Shown: in pieces, positions 16,961 to 25,660 of the stretch | How positions within the stretch are numbered: the first letter of the stretch is position 1 | How the letters are laid out: each line of letters starts with the position of its first letter | Origin: Anaerolineae bacterium | GTDB taxonomy: Bacteria; Chloroflexota; Anaerolineae; 4572-78; J111 | Direction of reading: 5' to 3' | DNA length: 64,000 nt | NCBI GenBank assembly: GCA_022071955.1 | Contig: JAJVIM010000034.1 | Span: forward strand, 1-64,000 | The notes under the pieces: generated by a model | Told to the model about the DNA's origin: nothing | What the model saw: only the letters and a program-made list of their open reading frames with translations | Database searches by the model: none | Made by a program: the position numbers and the translations under genes

Positions 16961-17170
16961 TCAACCAATTGGCCCGCAGGCCGGAGCACTGCTGGCGGCA
17001 AAACCGCCACTCGAGCTGCCGCCGGTGGGCGAACTGAAGGCCGATAATGCTTTGTGGGTTTGGCCGCTGCCGCAGGTGGGGCATGCGGGTTCGGTTTGGG
17101 TGAGCCGGGAGCGGATGAGTTTTTCAAATTTGTTGCCGCAATCCTGGCAAACGTATTCGTAAATTGGCAT
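16961..17170 (-). CDS. FmdB-family zinc-ribbon protein
   Basis: The 69-residue protein begins MPIYEYVCQDCGNKFE, the standard FmdB/CxxC_CXXC_SSSS start, with C8, C11, C30 and C33 as zinc ligands. The tail is Gly/Ser-rich and ends near ACGPIG. FmdB was named as a putative regulator of formamidase, but the family role is unknown. GGAGGAC precedes the ATG. It lies 126 bases from the selenocysteine candidate. Confidence 0.9.
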   Translation of the reverse strand: MPIYEYVCQDCGNKFEKLIRSRLTQTEPACPTCGSGQTHKALSAFSSPTGGSSSGGFAASSAPACGPIG

Positions 17171-17296
17171 ACATGTCCTCCTGATCAGGTTGTGTTTGCC
17201 TGTTTCACTGGGTTAGATGCAGGTTGGGGCAAAAGGTTACAATAAATTTGAGGGAAATGGATTCTATTTGTTGTTGGAACGGGAACGATAAACTGA

Positions 17297-17728
17297 CTAC
17301 GGGGAAACGAGCAACTCAACCTGCTGCCGCACCGGGCCGGGGCGGATCAACCCCACCTGCGACAGCGTTACCTGGCCTTTGTTGTCTACTACCAGCAGGG
17401 CCGGCAAGCCGCGCACGCCAAAATGGCCGGCTGCCTGCCGCCCAAGGCTGCTCATAATATCAAGCCGGATAACTTTGGCTTTACCGGCCAGGTCTGTTTC
17501 TAACCCATCCACGATAGGTTTCGCCACCAGGCAGGACGCTCAGAAGTTTGAATAAAACTCGATGACGGTGGGTTTGCCGTCAAACAGAAGGCGGCTTAAC
17601 TCGTCGGCGCTGGCGATATCGCTGGGGCTGTTGCGCAAAAATATAAAAGCCCCGGCAATTATGCTCAACACCGTCAGCAAAATCCAGTTCAGTTTGAGCC
17701 AGGCAATCAAACCAGAGAGTAGCGCCAT
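17297..17728 (-). CDS. Thioredoxin-like membrane protein with in-frame TGA at the first CxxC position (probable selenoprotein)
   Basis: Reading through one TGA (17540-17542) gives a continuous 143-residue protein. It has a membrane helix at 12-30, then a thioredoxin domain: KPTVIEFYSNF, then position 63 (TGA), then ASC66, LVAKPIV, a long helix, and cis-proline in VRGLPALLVVD. The TGA falls exactly where the first redox cysteine of CxxC should be, giving U63-A-S-C66. The frame on both sides is intact, which argues against simple decay. The start at ATG 17728 has AAAGGA upstream. Residue 63 would be selenocysteine if the genome carries SelA, SelB, SelD and tRNA-Sec. The alternative is a nonsense mutation. 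Confidence 0.78.
17502..17520 (-). promoter_or_regulatory. Candidate bacterial SECIS hairpin
   Basis: On the minus-strand RNA, an 8-bp stem AACCUAUC / GAUGGGUU (one G-U pair) closes a GUG loop. The loop begins 27 bases after the UGA, and its first base is G. The bacterial SECIS needs a small stem-loop with a G early in the loop at roughly this distance inside the coding sequence, so it fits. Confidence 0.55.
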
Positions 17729-17791
17729 GATTAATCCTTTGTTGGGTCCTGTTATTCTATTAGATGCGCCCCGGGCCAAAAGGTTACAGAA

Positions 17792-18688
17792 TTATTGACC
17801 GGGTACGGTCTCCGGGGGATGGAGCTGCGCCGGCGTGAACCTATTGTATGCCGAGGTTACGCCCCAGGCAAAAAGAACTGTGCCTATTCCGAGCGGAGCG
17901 CGGATTAACGGCGGCGCAATCAACGCAATGCGAATGAGCACCGTTGCCACGGCAAAACCGGAGTTGCGGAACGCCACGTGATAGGTGGAACTGTACCGCA
18001 AAGCGATAAGCACCAGCAGGATATCGCTGAAAATCAGCAGTGTGTAAAACGTTTCAAATGCGCTGGTTTGGGGGTGGTCGGGTTGTTGCAGATAAACGCG
18101 CAGGTTTTGCAGCACAATCAACCCAAAGCCGGCCAGCAAGATCAGGCCGATCAATTTTTTGGTGGCGATGAACGTTTCCTGCTCGTGGGCGTCGTGGGTG
18201 ATAGGCAGGTGTTTTTGGGCGCGATAAAAAAAGCCCAGCACAAAAAAGATTAGCAGCGCGCCCACCGCTGTCGCAATAATGGGCAGCACCACCGGCTGAA
18301 TTTCGTCCCACGAGAGCGGTTCGCTGAAGTGAGAGAACTTTTCAAATGTTTCGCGCAGCAGGATCAGCGAAAACACTTCAAACTGCTTGCCCACCGACGT
18401 GGCCACCGAATAGGCCAGGGCAAAAACCAGGCTGATAATCTCGATGACCAGCAGCAGGGTAAAGGCCAGTTCAATGGCATTGAGGTGATTGGTCGGCAGC
18501 CGGTTGCCCAGCGAGGCCGGCAGCAGGCCCAGCCGGTTTACTTCAATAACGGCGATGGCCAGCACAAAAATTACGGCCAGGCTGCTGCCCAGCAACCGCC
18601 GCAACTGCGGCCCTTCCCAGCGGCGTTCAACACGGTCAAATTGCCGGCCAATCACCAACAATGGCTGGTGTAGCATTCTTGGCACCAA
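17792..18688 (-). CDS. Polytopic membrane protein, unknown function
   Basis: The 298-residue protein has about six to seven membrane helices separated by short loops. A cytoplasmic segment with HLPITHDAHEQETFIATKK lies in the middle, and a Pro-rich tail ends it. I do not recognise the family. The apparent start is TTG directly after the stop of the 38-residue gene, with GTG next; ATG 18676 is an alternative. It lies between the sulfide:quinone oxidoreductase-like gene and the selenothioredoxin candidate, so a role in the redox island is plausible but unproven. Confidence 0.7.
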   Translation of the reverse strand: MVPRMLHQPLLVIGRQFDRVERRWEGPQLRRLLGSSLAVIFVLAIAVIEVNRLGLLPASLGNRLPTNHLNAIELAFTLLLVIEIISLVFALAYSVATSVGKQFEVFSLILLRETFEKFSHFSEPLSWDEIQPVVLPIIATAVGALLIFFVLGFFYRAQKHLPITHDAHEQETFIATKKLIGLILLAGFGLIVLQNLRVYLQQPDHPQTSAFETFYTLLIFSDILLVLIALRYSSTYHVAFRNSGFAVATVLIRIALIAPPLIRAPLGIGTVLFAWGVTSAYNRFTPAQLHPPETVPGQ

Positions 18689-18805
18689 TCAGGCGCGCTT
18701 GCTGTGATCTACAGCTTTGAGGATTTTTAAATTGAGCACAATAAAGCGCCAAAATTGGTACAATTTGTTATTCATCCAATAGCGTTCACGGTCGGTAATT
18801 TCCAT
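18689..18805 (-). CDS. Small 38-residue protein
   Basis: A short frame starting MEITDRERYWMNN and ending KAVDHSKRA has a strong AGGAGAG 4 bases before the ATG. It stops exactly where the next membrane-protein gene starts (TGA followed by TTG), which implies translational coupling. It has a charged N-terminus and one amphipathic or weakly hydrophobic helix (FWRFIVLNLKILK). It could be a small membrane-associated partner of the downstream protein. Confidence 0.55.
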   Translation of the reverse strand: MEITDRERYWMNNKLYQFWRFIVLNLKILKAVDHSKRA

Positions 18806-18820
18806 TTTACTCTCCTGTGA

Positions 18821-18933
18821 AAATAGCGAATTGCGAATGAACGAATCAGCGAGTCTGCGAATTACGTTTTACGCAACACGCAACACAAACTCAAAACTCA
18901 AAACTCACTAAACTCACCAAACTCCCTCACCCT
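18821..18933. repeat. ATTCG-type and ACTC-rich intergenic repeat
   Basis: Read on the minus strand, GCAGACTCGCTGATTCG and GCAATTCGCTATTTTC belong to the same ATTCG-rich family seen at 12165 and 39313. It is followed by short AAACTC direct repeats (18888-18920). No gene is present. It separates the SQR gene from the small protein and membrane protein genes. Confidence 0.55.
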
Positions 18934-20376
18934 CTACTCCGGGATGAGTTTCCAGCCCACCCGCCCTTGCAGCTTGTGCATAAACGTGGTGTGGATCATC
19001 CGTTTCATCCAGGCGCCGGCAAGCCCCATTTCCATGTCGGTTACAAACATATCGCGTCCTTGCTCGTTGGGGTATTTGCGAAAGTCCGGCACCACCGGAT
19101 AAACCACAATTACGGCAGCAGAGCCATCCCACAGCGAGTCGCCCATCGAGGCGATACAGGCCGCCGACATCTCGCTCATCCGCTCGCTGTGAGTCATCCG
19201 CCCGTGTTTTACCAGATCGATGATGTTTTTAGCCACAATCCGGCCAATGATGCCAGAAACCATACCGGTGCGCGGTGGGGCGGCGGCGATGCTCATCCCT
19301 TTGGGGTTGGTGTGCGGCACAGAAATGGGGCCGGGCGGAGCAAAGGCAATCCCGGCGGCAAAGATGTTTTTGTAGCTGGGATTGCGGTAAACAGCCGGCC
19401 AGGTATCGGGGTTGGCTGCCATTTCCTCATAGGGCAGGCCGTAGTGGGCATCTACCAATACCAGCCCGTTTTTGGCCACGACTTTGCCGGACACATCTTC
19501 GCCATTGGCGCCGGTAAATTTCAACGGCCGGCCGGTAAACTGCGGGATTAGCATCGCGAAGTCAAAATCGGTTTCGCCGTCGTTTCCCTCGTAATCTTGC
19601 CAGTACACTTTGCCCGGCTCAACGCCCGTTACCCCTCTTTGAACCGCCCATTGGGTATCATATTCTTTGAAGAGCGCCTTCAAAAAATCTTCGCTGGTCA
19701 GTAGTTTGTCGCTTTTTCTAACGTGAACACCGCGCACGCCAAAATCGCCCACTGCTCGCTCGTTAGATAAATAGAGCAGGTCGGCTTTGTCTCGCACGCC
19801 GCGCTTGACCAGGCTTTTGTGAACATTGGTGATGTATTCAAAGGCTGCACCCTGGCAGGTTGCCCCGGGGTGACCGGTGCCCACCACAATTTTTTGGCGT
19901 TCGCCCCGTTTCATGCGCTCCACGGTTTCCAGAAACTTGTCCCGGGTTTGCACGGCGTGGCCGGCGGTGCAGATAGAGTAGGTGTTGCCGATATCCGGCC
20001 CCAGCCCCGGCGTGGCCTCAAAATTTAGTTTGGGGCCGGTGGCAATTACCAGATAATCGTACGGTACGTTGATGGTTTCGCCCGGTTTATCGCGGCGCTG
20101 AACAACCACAAACTGATTTTCCGCGTCCGGGTGAACTTCGGTGGCCAGGCCGTGGACCAGGTTTACACGCGACTTGTTGTAAACCGGTTTCAGTGGAAAA
20201 CGCGTTTTTTCCACGTCCATGTGGCCCACGCCTACCCACACCCAGGACGGAACGTAAGAAAAACGATCAGACTCGCTGATCATCGTTACGTTATGGTCTT
20301 TGCCCAAGGCATCACCCAGGTACAACGCCGCCGTATGCCCGGCAAACCCCGCGCCAATTACTACAATTTTTGCCAT
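18934..20376 (-). CDS. sqr: Sulfide:quinone oxidoreductase-like flavoprotein
   Basis: The 480-residue protein has the FAD-binding VVIGAGFAGHTAALYL, then a second YDYLVIATGP block. Cysteines lie in YSICTAG, in the redox-type GATCQGAAFEY, and in SAACIASMG near the end. This fits SQR/flavocytochrome c sulfide dehydrogenase relatives, which oxidise sulfide to polysulfide and pass electrons to quinone at the membrane surface. The C-terminus has amphipathic helices for membrane contact. AAGGAGAG precedes the ATG. It lies directly downstream of the cytochrome bc-like genes, which would accept its quinol. Subtype and true substrate are not certain. Confidence 0.85.
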   Translation of the reverse strand: MAKIVVIGAGFAGHTAALYLGDALGKDHNVTMISESDRFSYVPSWVWVGVGHMDVEKTRFPLKPVYNKSRVNLVHGLATEVHPDAENQFVVVQRRDKPGETINVPYDYLVIATGPKLNFEATPGLGPDIGNTYSICTAGHAVQTRDKFLETVERMKRGERQKIVVGTGHPGATCQGAAFEYITNVHKSLVKRGVRDKADLLYLSNERAVGDFGVRGVHVRKSDKLLTSEDFLKALFKEYDTQWAVQRGVTGVEPGKVYWQDYEGNDGETDFDFAMLIPQFTGRPLKFTGANGEDVSGKVVAKNGLVLVDAHYGLPYEEMAANPDTWPAVYRNPSYKNIFAAGIAFAPPGPISVPHTNPKGMSIAAAPPRTGMVSGIIGRIVAKNIIDLVKHGRMTHSERMSEMSAACIASMGDSLWDGSAAVIVVYPVVPDFRKYPNEQGRDMFVTDMEMGLAGAWMKRMIHTTFMHKLQGRVGWKLIPE

Positions 20377-20409
20377 TTTTCCTCTCCTTGATGACTTTAA
20401 CAGCGTTGT

Positions 20410-21555
20410 TTATTGTTGCCACAACCGCAAAAAAGCAATGACGTTGGCGATGTCGATGTCGGTGAGGCGGGTGTTGAAGCCGGCCATTACGGTGCCGGGC
20501 CGGCCGGTTTGGATGAATTGCAGCAAATTGGCGTTGGCGTTGGATTGAATGAAAGTGTTATGGCGCAGGGCCACGCCGATGCCGCCCTCGCCCTGCGCCC
20601 CGTGGCAGGGCAGGCAGTGGGTGCTGTAAACGGCCGCCCCGGTGGCGCTATCGCCGAGGGGCCACTGCTGTCGCAGCAATTCCAGCGCCGTGAGCGCGGC
20701 GGCTTCCTGTCCGGCGTCAAGCCGGGTGGCAATCTGGTCGATGACTCTGGCCCCGGTTTCGTCGGCGCTGCCGGCGGCGCGCTGGAGTTGCAGGCGGGCG
20801 CTGGCCGTATCACCGGCTTGCAGGGCCACCGCTGCCGCTTCCAGCATATCCGGCACGGCAAAAATGGGTGTCACGGTTTGGCCGCTGCGCCAGGCTTGAA
20901 TCAGGGCGATCAGGTCCTCTATCTGCGCCGGGGAGAGAACGCTGCCCCAAGTGGGCATCCCCCGGGCCGGGCGGCCGCTGCGGATAGTGGCCCGGTACCA
21001 GTCGTCCGGCAGGCCTTGCAGCCGCTCCGGTGCGTTGATGTTGGGGCCAGCGCTGCCGCCGCGGCCGCTGTCGCCGTGGCAAATGGCGCAGGTGGTGGCA
21101 AACAGCAGTGCGCCGCGAGCGGGGTCGGGTTTTACCTCAACCGGCGTAATTTCCGGCGCGGTTGGCTCCCAGGCGCGGATGAAGGTGACAACATCGTGAA
21201 TGTCTTCATCCGTTAGCGGGCCGCCAAAATTCACGCTCCAGGCCGGCATTTGCGTGCCGGGCACGCCGGAGCGAATGAGCGAGAAAAAGACGTCATCAAG
21301 CGTGTTTTTGAGCAGGGTGCGGTTGTTGAGCGGCCGGCCAATGCCGCCTTCGCCGTTTTGGCCGTGGCAGGCCACGCATTGGGCGGCGTAAATCTGGCGG
21401 CCGCGTTCCACGCGCTGCGCGGTAAATTGATCGGCGGCCTGGGCCAGCCGCGCCGATTCGCCCAGCCAGGCCAGGCTCAGCAGACCGAGAATGACCAGCG
21501 CCAGCGCCAGGCCAGCCCATCCGTAACGGCTGTAATCTTCCTGCCCAATTTTCAC
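20410..21555 (-). CDS. Membrane-anchored tri-heme cytochrome c
   Basis: The 381-residue protein has an N-terminal membrane anchor (about 12-30) and three class I cytochrome c domains. CxxCH motifs are at C60-H64, C156-H160 and C314-H318, with likely Met ligands in QMPAW, GMPTW and VMAGF. A heme-free helical linker (about 235-295) separates domains 2 and 3. The start is GTG, 4 bases from the Rieske stop. It takes the place of cytochrome c1 in the adjacent bc-type complex, passing electrons to the oxidase or a soluble carrier. Confidence 0.93.
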   Translation of the reverse strand: MKIGQEDYSRYGWAGLALALVILGLLSLAWLGESARLAQAADQFTAQRVERGRQIYAAQCVACHGQNGEGGIGRPLNNRTLLKNTLDDVFFSLIRSGVPGTQMPAWSVNFGGPLTDEDIHDVVTFIRAWEPTAPEITPVEVKPDPARGALLFATTCAICHGDSGRGGSAGPNINAPERLQGLPDDWYRATIRSGRPARGMPTWGSVLSPAQIEDLIALIQAWRSGQTVTPIFAVPDMLEAAAVALQAGDTASARLQLQRAAGSADETGARVIDQIATRLDAGQEAAALTALELLRQQWPLGDSATGAAVYSTHCLPCHGAQGEGGIGVALRHNTFIQSNANANLLQFIQTGRPGTVMAGFNTRLTDIDIANVIAFLRLWQQ

Positions 21556-21558
21556 GGG

Positions 21559-22038
21559 TTACGCTCCGGTAATTTGCGTTGGGTCAAATGCGGCCCGCTG
21601 AACGGGCCGGCTGGTATCTACCCACACCTCACCGCTTTTAACGGTGATGGGAAATGTGTCGAGCGGGCGCGGCGCGGGGCCGCCCAGCACTTCGCCCAAC
21701 TCGTTGAAGGTGGAACCGTGGCAAGGGCAGTGAAAGCGGCCTTCGGCCTCAACCCAGGGCACGGCGCAGCCCAAATGGGTGCATTTTTGCCACAGCGCCA
21801 GCAGGCCGTCCTCGGTGCGGGTGATGTAAAATCTGCCGGCCAGCACCCGGTTGACGCTGTTGACGGCAAATTCTTCAACTTTGCCGGCGTAAAGTTGCCC
21901 GCCAAAACCGCTGCCGGTGGTCGGCTTCAGAAATCGCAGCACGGTTAGCGCGGTTTGGGCCGTGAGCAGGGCCAGCGCGCCGCCAAAGGCATAGCCTAAA
22001 AAATTGCGGCGGGTCACAGGTTTGGGTTTGGTGGTCAT
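21559..22038 (-). CDS. Rieske iron-sulfur protein
   Basis: The 159-residue protein has a twin-arginine-like signal and anchor (TRRNFLGYAFGG then a hydrophobic run) and both 2Fe-2S boxes, CTHLGC and CPCHGSTF. It is the mobile one-electron acceptor from quinol in bc1/b6f complexes. The length matches b6f-type (short) Rieske proteins. AGGTG precedes the ATG, and the gene follows the cytochrome b C-terminal subunit. Confidence 0.95.
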   Translation of the reverse strand: MTTKPKPVTRRNFLGYAFGGALALLTAQTALTVLRFLKPTTGSGFGGQLYAGKVEEFAVNSVNRVLAGRFYITRTEDGLLALWQKCTHLGCAVPWVEAEGRFHCPCHGSTFNELGEVLGGPAPRPLDTFPITVKSGEVWVDTSRPVQRAAFDPTQITGA

Positions 22039-22046
22039 TGAAACAC

Positions 22047-22811
22047 CTACAAATTATTAAACGGATTGTAGCCGCCGGGCATGGCCCACGGCCAGTACAG
22101 CCCAAAGCCCGGCCCGCGGAACAGAAAGCCGACCAGCGTCAACACCACCGCCGAGACCAGCAGCAGCGTAAACAACAGCAGCAGCACCTCGCGGGCGGTG
22201 GGTTTGGCTCGCCACAGCGCGCCCAGCGGCAGCAACACAAAAGTAGCCAGCGTTAGCAGGGGGATGAGTCCTTGGCTGACAAATTCCGGGGCCAGCCCGC
22301 GCAGCAGTTCTCGCGGCGGAAAAAAGCTATCGAGCAGGATGAAGGCCGGCACCACCAGCAGGGCGTACAGCGCCGTATACAGGCTGATGCGTTTGCCCCG
22401 CGCCGAAGTAAACCAGCGGCCCGCGCCGTCGCGGCTGTGATCGAGGTAGGGGATGGCCAGCACAAACAGCACCAGCACGGTGGGAATGATAACGCTCATC
22501 AAAATGGGGTGGCCGTGTTCCAGCATTTCTTGCAGGCCCATAAAATACCAGGGCGCTTTGGCCGGGTCGGTGGTTTCGTTGGGGTTGGCAATCTGTTCCA
22601 GCGGCGCATTAACCAGCAGCGACATCGCCAGCAGCGCGGCCATTACGCCCAGCGCCAGCAGCAGTTCCAGCAGGGCCACCACCGGGAAGGCAAACACGGT
22701 GTCGTCCGGCCCACGATCAACCATCAGCGTGGGCGGGCCTTTGACCAATTCCACCAGCGTGTAAGTTTTGGTTTTGTCAGCAAACGGTTGCTGGGGTGAT
22801 GATTTGTCCAT
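22047..22811 (-). CDS. Cytochrome b C-terminal subunit (subunit IV/PetD-like)
   Basis: The 254-residue membrane protein carries the second half of a split cytochrome b, with the landmark PAKAPWYFMGLQEML that lines the quinol site, then several helices. It extends beyond plant PetD by about 90 residues with extra helices. The start ATG follows the stop of the b-heme subunit directly (TAAATG). With the upstream 241-residue subunit it forms a b6f-like split cytochrome b. Confidence 0.92.
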   Translation of the reverse strand: MDKSSPQQPFADKTKTYTLVELVKGPPTLMVDRGPDDTVFAFPVVALLELLLALGVMAALLAMSLLVNAPLEQIANPNETTDPAKAPWYFMGLQEMLEHGHPILMSVIIPTVLVLFVLAIPYLDHSRDGAGRWFTSARGKRISLYTALYALLVVPAFILLDSFFPPRELLRGLAPEFVSQGLIPLLTLATFVLLPLGALWRAKPTAREVLLLLFTLLLVSAVVLTLVGFLFRGPGFGLYWPWAMPGGYNPFNNL

Positions 22812-23537
22812 TTACTCTGTGTTTTCTACCTCATTGGCAGCCAGGCCGCCGTCTTTGCGCACCCGCCAGATGTGCAGGCTGGTCAGCAGGCCAATGCCGA
22901 GCGGAATGAGCATCACATGCAGAGCGTAAAAACGAGTCAGCGCTTCCTGCCCAACTTCCGGCCCGCCGAGCAAAAAGCTACGCGCCTGCCCGCCGATGCC
23001 GGGCGCGTAGCCGGCCACGCTGGTGCCCACGGTGATGGCCCAAAAGGCCAGTTGGTCCCACGGCAGCAGGTAGCCGGTAAAACTGGCTGCCAGCGTCAGC
23101 AGCAGCAAAAACACGCCCACCACCCAGTTAAACTCGCGGGGCGGTTTGTACGCGCCGGTGTAAAACACGCGGGCCATGTGCAAAATCGCGGCCAGCAGCA
23201 TCAAATGGCCGCCCCAGCGGTGCAGGTTGCGCAGCAGTTGGCCAAACGGCACCCCCGTTTGCAGGGTAATAATGTAGCTGTAGGCGCGCTCAACGGTGGG
23301 CACGTAATAAAACATCAACAGGATACCAGTCAGCACCAGCTCGGTGAAGAGGATGGCGCAAATAACGCCCAGCCCAAACGAGTAGGTGGGCCGCAAACTG
23401 CGGCGATTTACTTTGACCGGGTGCAGGTGCAAAAACAGGTTGGTGGTCATCACCAGCGAGCGATCCAGCGGGTTATCCGGCCAGCCGTGGCGAAAAATGG
23501 AGCGCCACACCCGCGAGCGCGTCAGCCGTTCACGCAT
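22812..23537 (-). CDS. Cytochrome b N-terminal subunit (b6-like, diheme)
   Basis: The 241-residue protein has four helices and the bis-His heme ligands (NLHRWGGHLMLLAAILHMAR on helix B; YALHVMLIPLGIGLLTSLHIWR on helix D). GAYKPPREFNWVVG is the typical b6 loop. It binds two b hemes and moves electrons across the membrane in the Q cycle. Its ATG overlaps the stop of the GltD-like gene by 8 bases, tying the flavin subunit to the bc complex. Confidence 0.94.
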   Translation of the reverse strand: MRERLTRSRVWRSIFRHGWPDNPLDRSLVMTTNLFLHLHPVKVNRRSLRPTYSFGLGVICAILFTELVLTGILLMFYYVPTVERAYSYIITLQTGVPFGQLLRNLHRWGGHLMLLAAILHMARVFYTGAYKPPREFNWVVGVFLLLLTLAASFTGYLLPWDQLAFWAITVGTSVAGYAPGIGGQARSFLLGGPEVGQEALTRFYALHVMLIPLGIGLLTSLHIWRVRKDGGLAANEVENTE

Positions 23538-25587
23538 AGGTCAGCGCCTCCTGAAAACGGAAGGCTTCCATGCTGATGGCCCCGGTGGGGCAGCGCTCGG
23601 CGCAGAGGGCGCAGCGCGTGCAGGCATCGTCATCTTTGAGCATCGCTGCTGCCGTGGGCGCAGATTCGGCCTGCCAGTTGGCCAGCGGCGCGCCCAGGTG
23701 GGTTTCAACGGCGCGACGCAGGGCGGCATCGCCGTCAATCTGGCTGAGGCTGACAATTTTCAGGCAGTTCCAGGGGCACACATCCACGCAGCCGTTGCAC
23801 AAAATACACTTGCTGCCGTCAAAAATGGTATTGACGCTGCATTCCAGGCAGCGCGCGCCCTGTTCCGCGGCTTCGGCCTCGGAGTAGCCCAGCTCAACCA
23901 CCGAAACGCCGGTGCGCCGGTCGATGGGCACCGTTGGCACAGGGCGGCGTTCCAGTTTGCACCAGTTGTCAAACATCACATGGTTGGGCAGTTCGATCCA
24001 TTCCGGCTGGGTGTAAATGCGCAGCCGCCGGTTTTGCAAGTATTGCTCCATGCCCAGCGCGGCCAGATGGCCGTGCTTCACCGCATCGATGAGCAGGTGC
24101 GGGCCGTAGGCAATGTCGCCGCCGGCAAATACATCCGCGGCGGAGGTTTGGCCGGTATCGGGGTTGATGGCCACAAAACCGCGCGGGGTCAGATTGATGT
24201 CGTTGCCCCCACCCAGCACGTCCAGATCGGCCTGCTGACCGATGGCCAAAATCACGGTATCGCACTCCCACACGCGGGCGCTGTTGGGTTTAAAGGTGGG
24301 CGCAAAGCGGCCCTGGCTGTCAAAAACCGCTGCCACGTCGATGACTTCCACGCCGGCTACTTTGCCTTCAACACCGACAATCCGGTGGGGGCCGCGCCGG
24401 GGAAAAATCTGGATGCCTTCTTCCAGCGCCTCTTCAACTTCAAACTTCGAAGCCGGCAGTTCGTCCCAGCTTTCCAGCGCGATCATGCGCACGTCGGTCA
24501 CGCCCAGCCGCAGGGCGGTGCGGGCCACATCCAGCGCGGTGCGAACGGTTTCGCTTTCTTCACTGGTGCGGGCCGGCACATCCCGCAACGCCGATTGCTG
24601 CTCGGCGGTGAGTTGGCCCAGCCGCAGGGCCGTGCGGGCGGCGTCCATGGCCACGTCGCCGCCGCCAACCACCAGCACTCGCCGGCCCAACTCTACTTTG
24701 TAACCGCTGTTGTAGTTGAGCAGCAGGTCAACCGCGGTGATCACCCCATCCAACGTCACGCCTTCAATGTTGAGCAGCCGGCCTTTCATCAGCCCCAGCC
24801 CCAGATAAACGGCATCAAACTGGCGGCGCAGATCGGCCAGTTTGATTTTTTTACCGATGGGCGTATTCAGTTTGACTTCAACGCCCATGTCCAGAATTTG
24901 CTGAATTTCCAGGTCGAAGGCTTCCTGATCAAAGCGAAAGGCCGGCACGCCGTAACGGATCATCCCGCCGAGTTTGGAACCGGCTTCAAAAATAGTGACG
25001 TGGTGGCCCAGCAGGGCCAGATCGTGGGCCACGGTTAGCCCCGATGGCCCGGCTCCGATCACCGCCACTTGGCTCCGGCGGCGGCCCGGTTGAGCGGCCA
25101 GCTTGCGCAGTTCCTCGCGGGACCAGCGCACGGCAGAGAATTGCGATATTGGTCCGGTTCCCGGCCGGGTGCCGCGAGCAGTTTTGCCGGGGTTGGCCGA
25201 GAAGACCGCGGCCGCGTTTTGGGCAACGGTTTCCAGCGGCACAAAGGCCGCCGCCGATACCCGGCCGGGCAGGCGAATGCCGGCTTCCGGGCCGTGGCGT
25301 TCGGTGACCACCCGTTTGAGCGGGCGAATGGCCACGGCTTCGGCCTGCGGCGAAAGGGCGGCGCGGCGGCAGGCGGCTTCGCAGGGCGCGCTGCAAATGC
25401 GGCCGCAAATGGTGGAGAGTGGGTTGGGATCGTGGGCAATCTGGTAGCCGGTTTCAAACTCGCCGCGGGCAACGGCGGTTACGTAGCCGCGCGCGTCGGT
25501 TTGCACCGGGCAGGCCGCCTGGCATTTGATCTGGCTGCGCCAGTAGTTGACATCTGGCACGGTTACGGTGAATTTGCCGTTAGCCAC
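23530..25587 (-). CDS. GltD-like FAD/NAD(P)-binding 4Fe-4S oxidoreductase with C-terminal ferredoxin
   Basis: The 685-residue protein starts with a GltD-type N-terminal iron-sulfur region (CQAACPVQTD; CGRICSAPCEAAC). It continues with an FAD site VAVIGAGPSGLTVAHDL, a second dinucleotide site VLVVGGGDVAMDA, TVILAIGQ and a GGD block. It ends with two 4Fe-4S motifs (CILCNGCVDVCP; CTRCALCAERCP). Such proteins exchange electrons between NAD(P)H and FeS carriers. It lies between two cytochrome b genes and overlaps one of them, so it is probably a subunit of the bc complex facing the cytoplasm. The start is GTG behind AAGGGG. Confidence 0.93.
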   Translation of the reverse strand: MANGKFTVTVPDVNYWRSQIKCQAACPVQTDARGYVTAVARGEFETGYQIAHDPNPLSTICGRICSAPCEAACRRAALSPQAEAVAIRPLKRVVTERHGPEAGIRLPGRVSAAAFVPLETVAQNAAAVFSANPGKTARGTRPGTGPISQFSAVRWSREELRKLAAQPGRRRSQVAVIGAGPSGLTVAHDLALLGHHVTIFEAGSKLGGMIRYGVPAFRFDQEAFDLEIQQILDMGVEVKLNTPIGKKIKLADLRRQFDAVYLGLGLMKGRLLNIEGVTLDGVITAVDLLLNYNSGYKVELGRRVLVVGGGDVAMDAARTALRLGQLTAEQQSALRDVPARTSEESETVRTALDVARTALRLGVTDVRMIALESWDELPASKFEVEEALEEGIQIFPRRGPHRIVGVEGKVAGVEVIDVAAVFDSQGRFAPTFKPNSARVWECDTVILAIGQQADLDVLGGGNDINLTPRGFVAINPDTGQTSAADVFAGGDIAYGPHLLIDAVKHGHLAALGMEQYLQNRRLRIYTQPEWIELPNHVMFDNWCKLERRPVPTVPIDRRTGVSVVELGYSEAEAAEQGARCLECSVNTIFDGSKCILCNGCVDVCPWNCLKIVSLSQIDGDAALRRAVETHLGAPLANWQAESAPTAAAMLKDDDACTRCALCAERCPTGAISMEAFRFQEALTYA

Positions 25588-25660
25588 GGATTACCCCTTG
25601 GGAAAGGATGAAGGCGGAAGGATGACCGTCACGCTACAAGCGTAACCTGCTTCCTGCTCC

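Noticed and set aside
17297..17779. Simple pseudogene reading of the thioredoxin gene
   Set aside because: The single stop lies exactly at the redox Cys, no frameshift is present, and a hairpin follows it. A nonsense mutation remains possible, but selenocysteine is more likely.
23386..25038. A 550-residue plus-strand open frame
   Set aside because: It is antisense to the GltD-like gene; its His/Gln/Gly-rich composition is typical of a shadow frame in GC-rich DNA.
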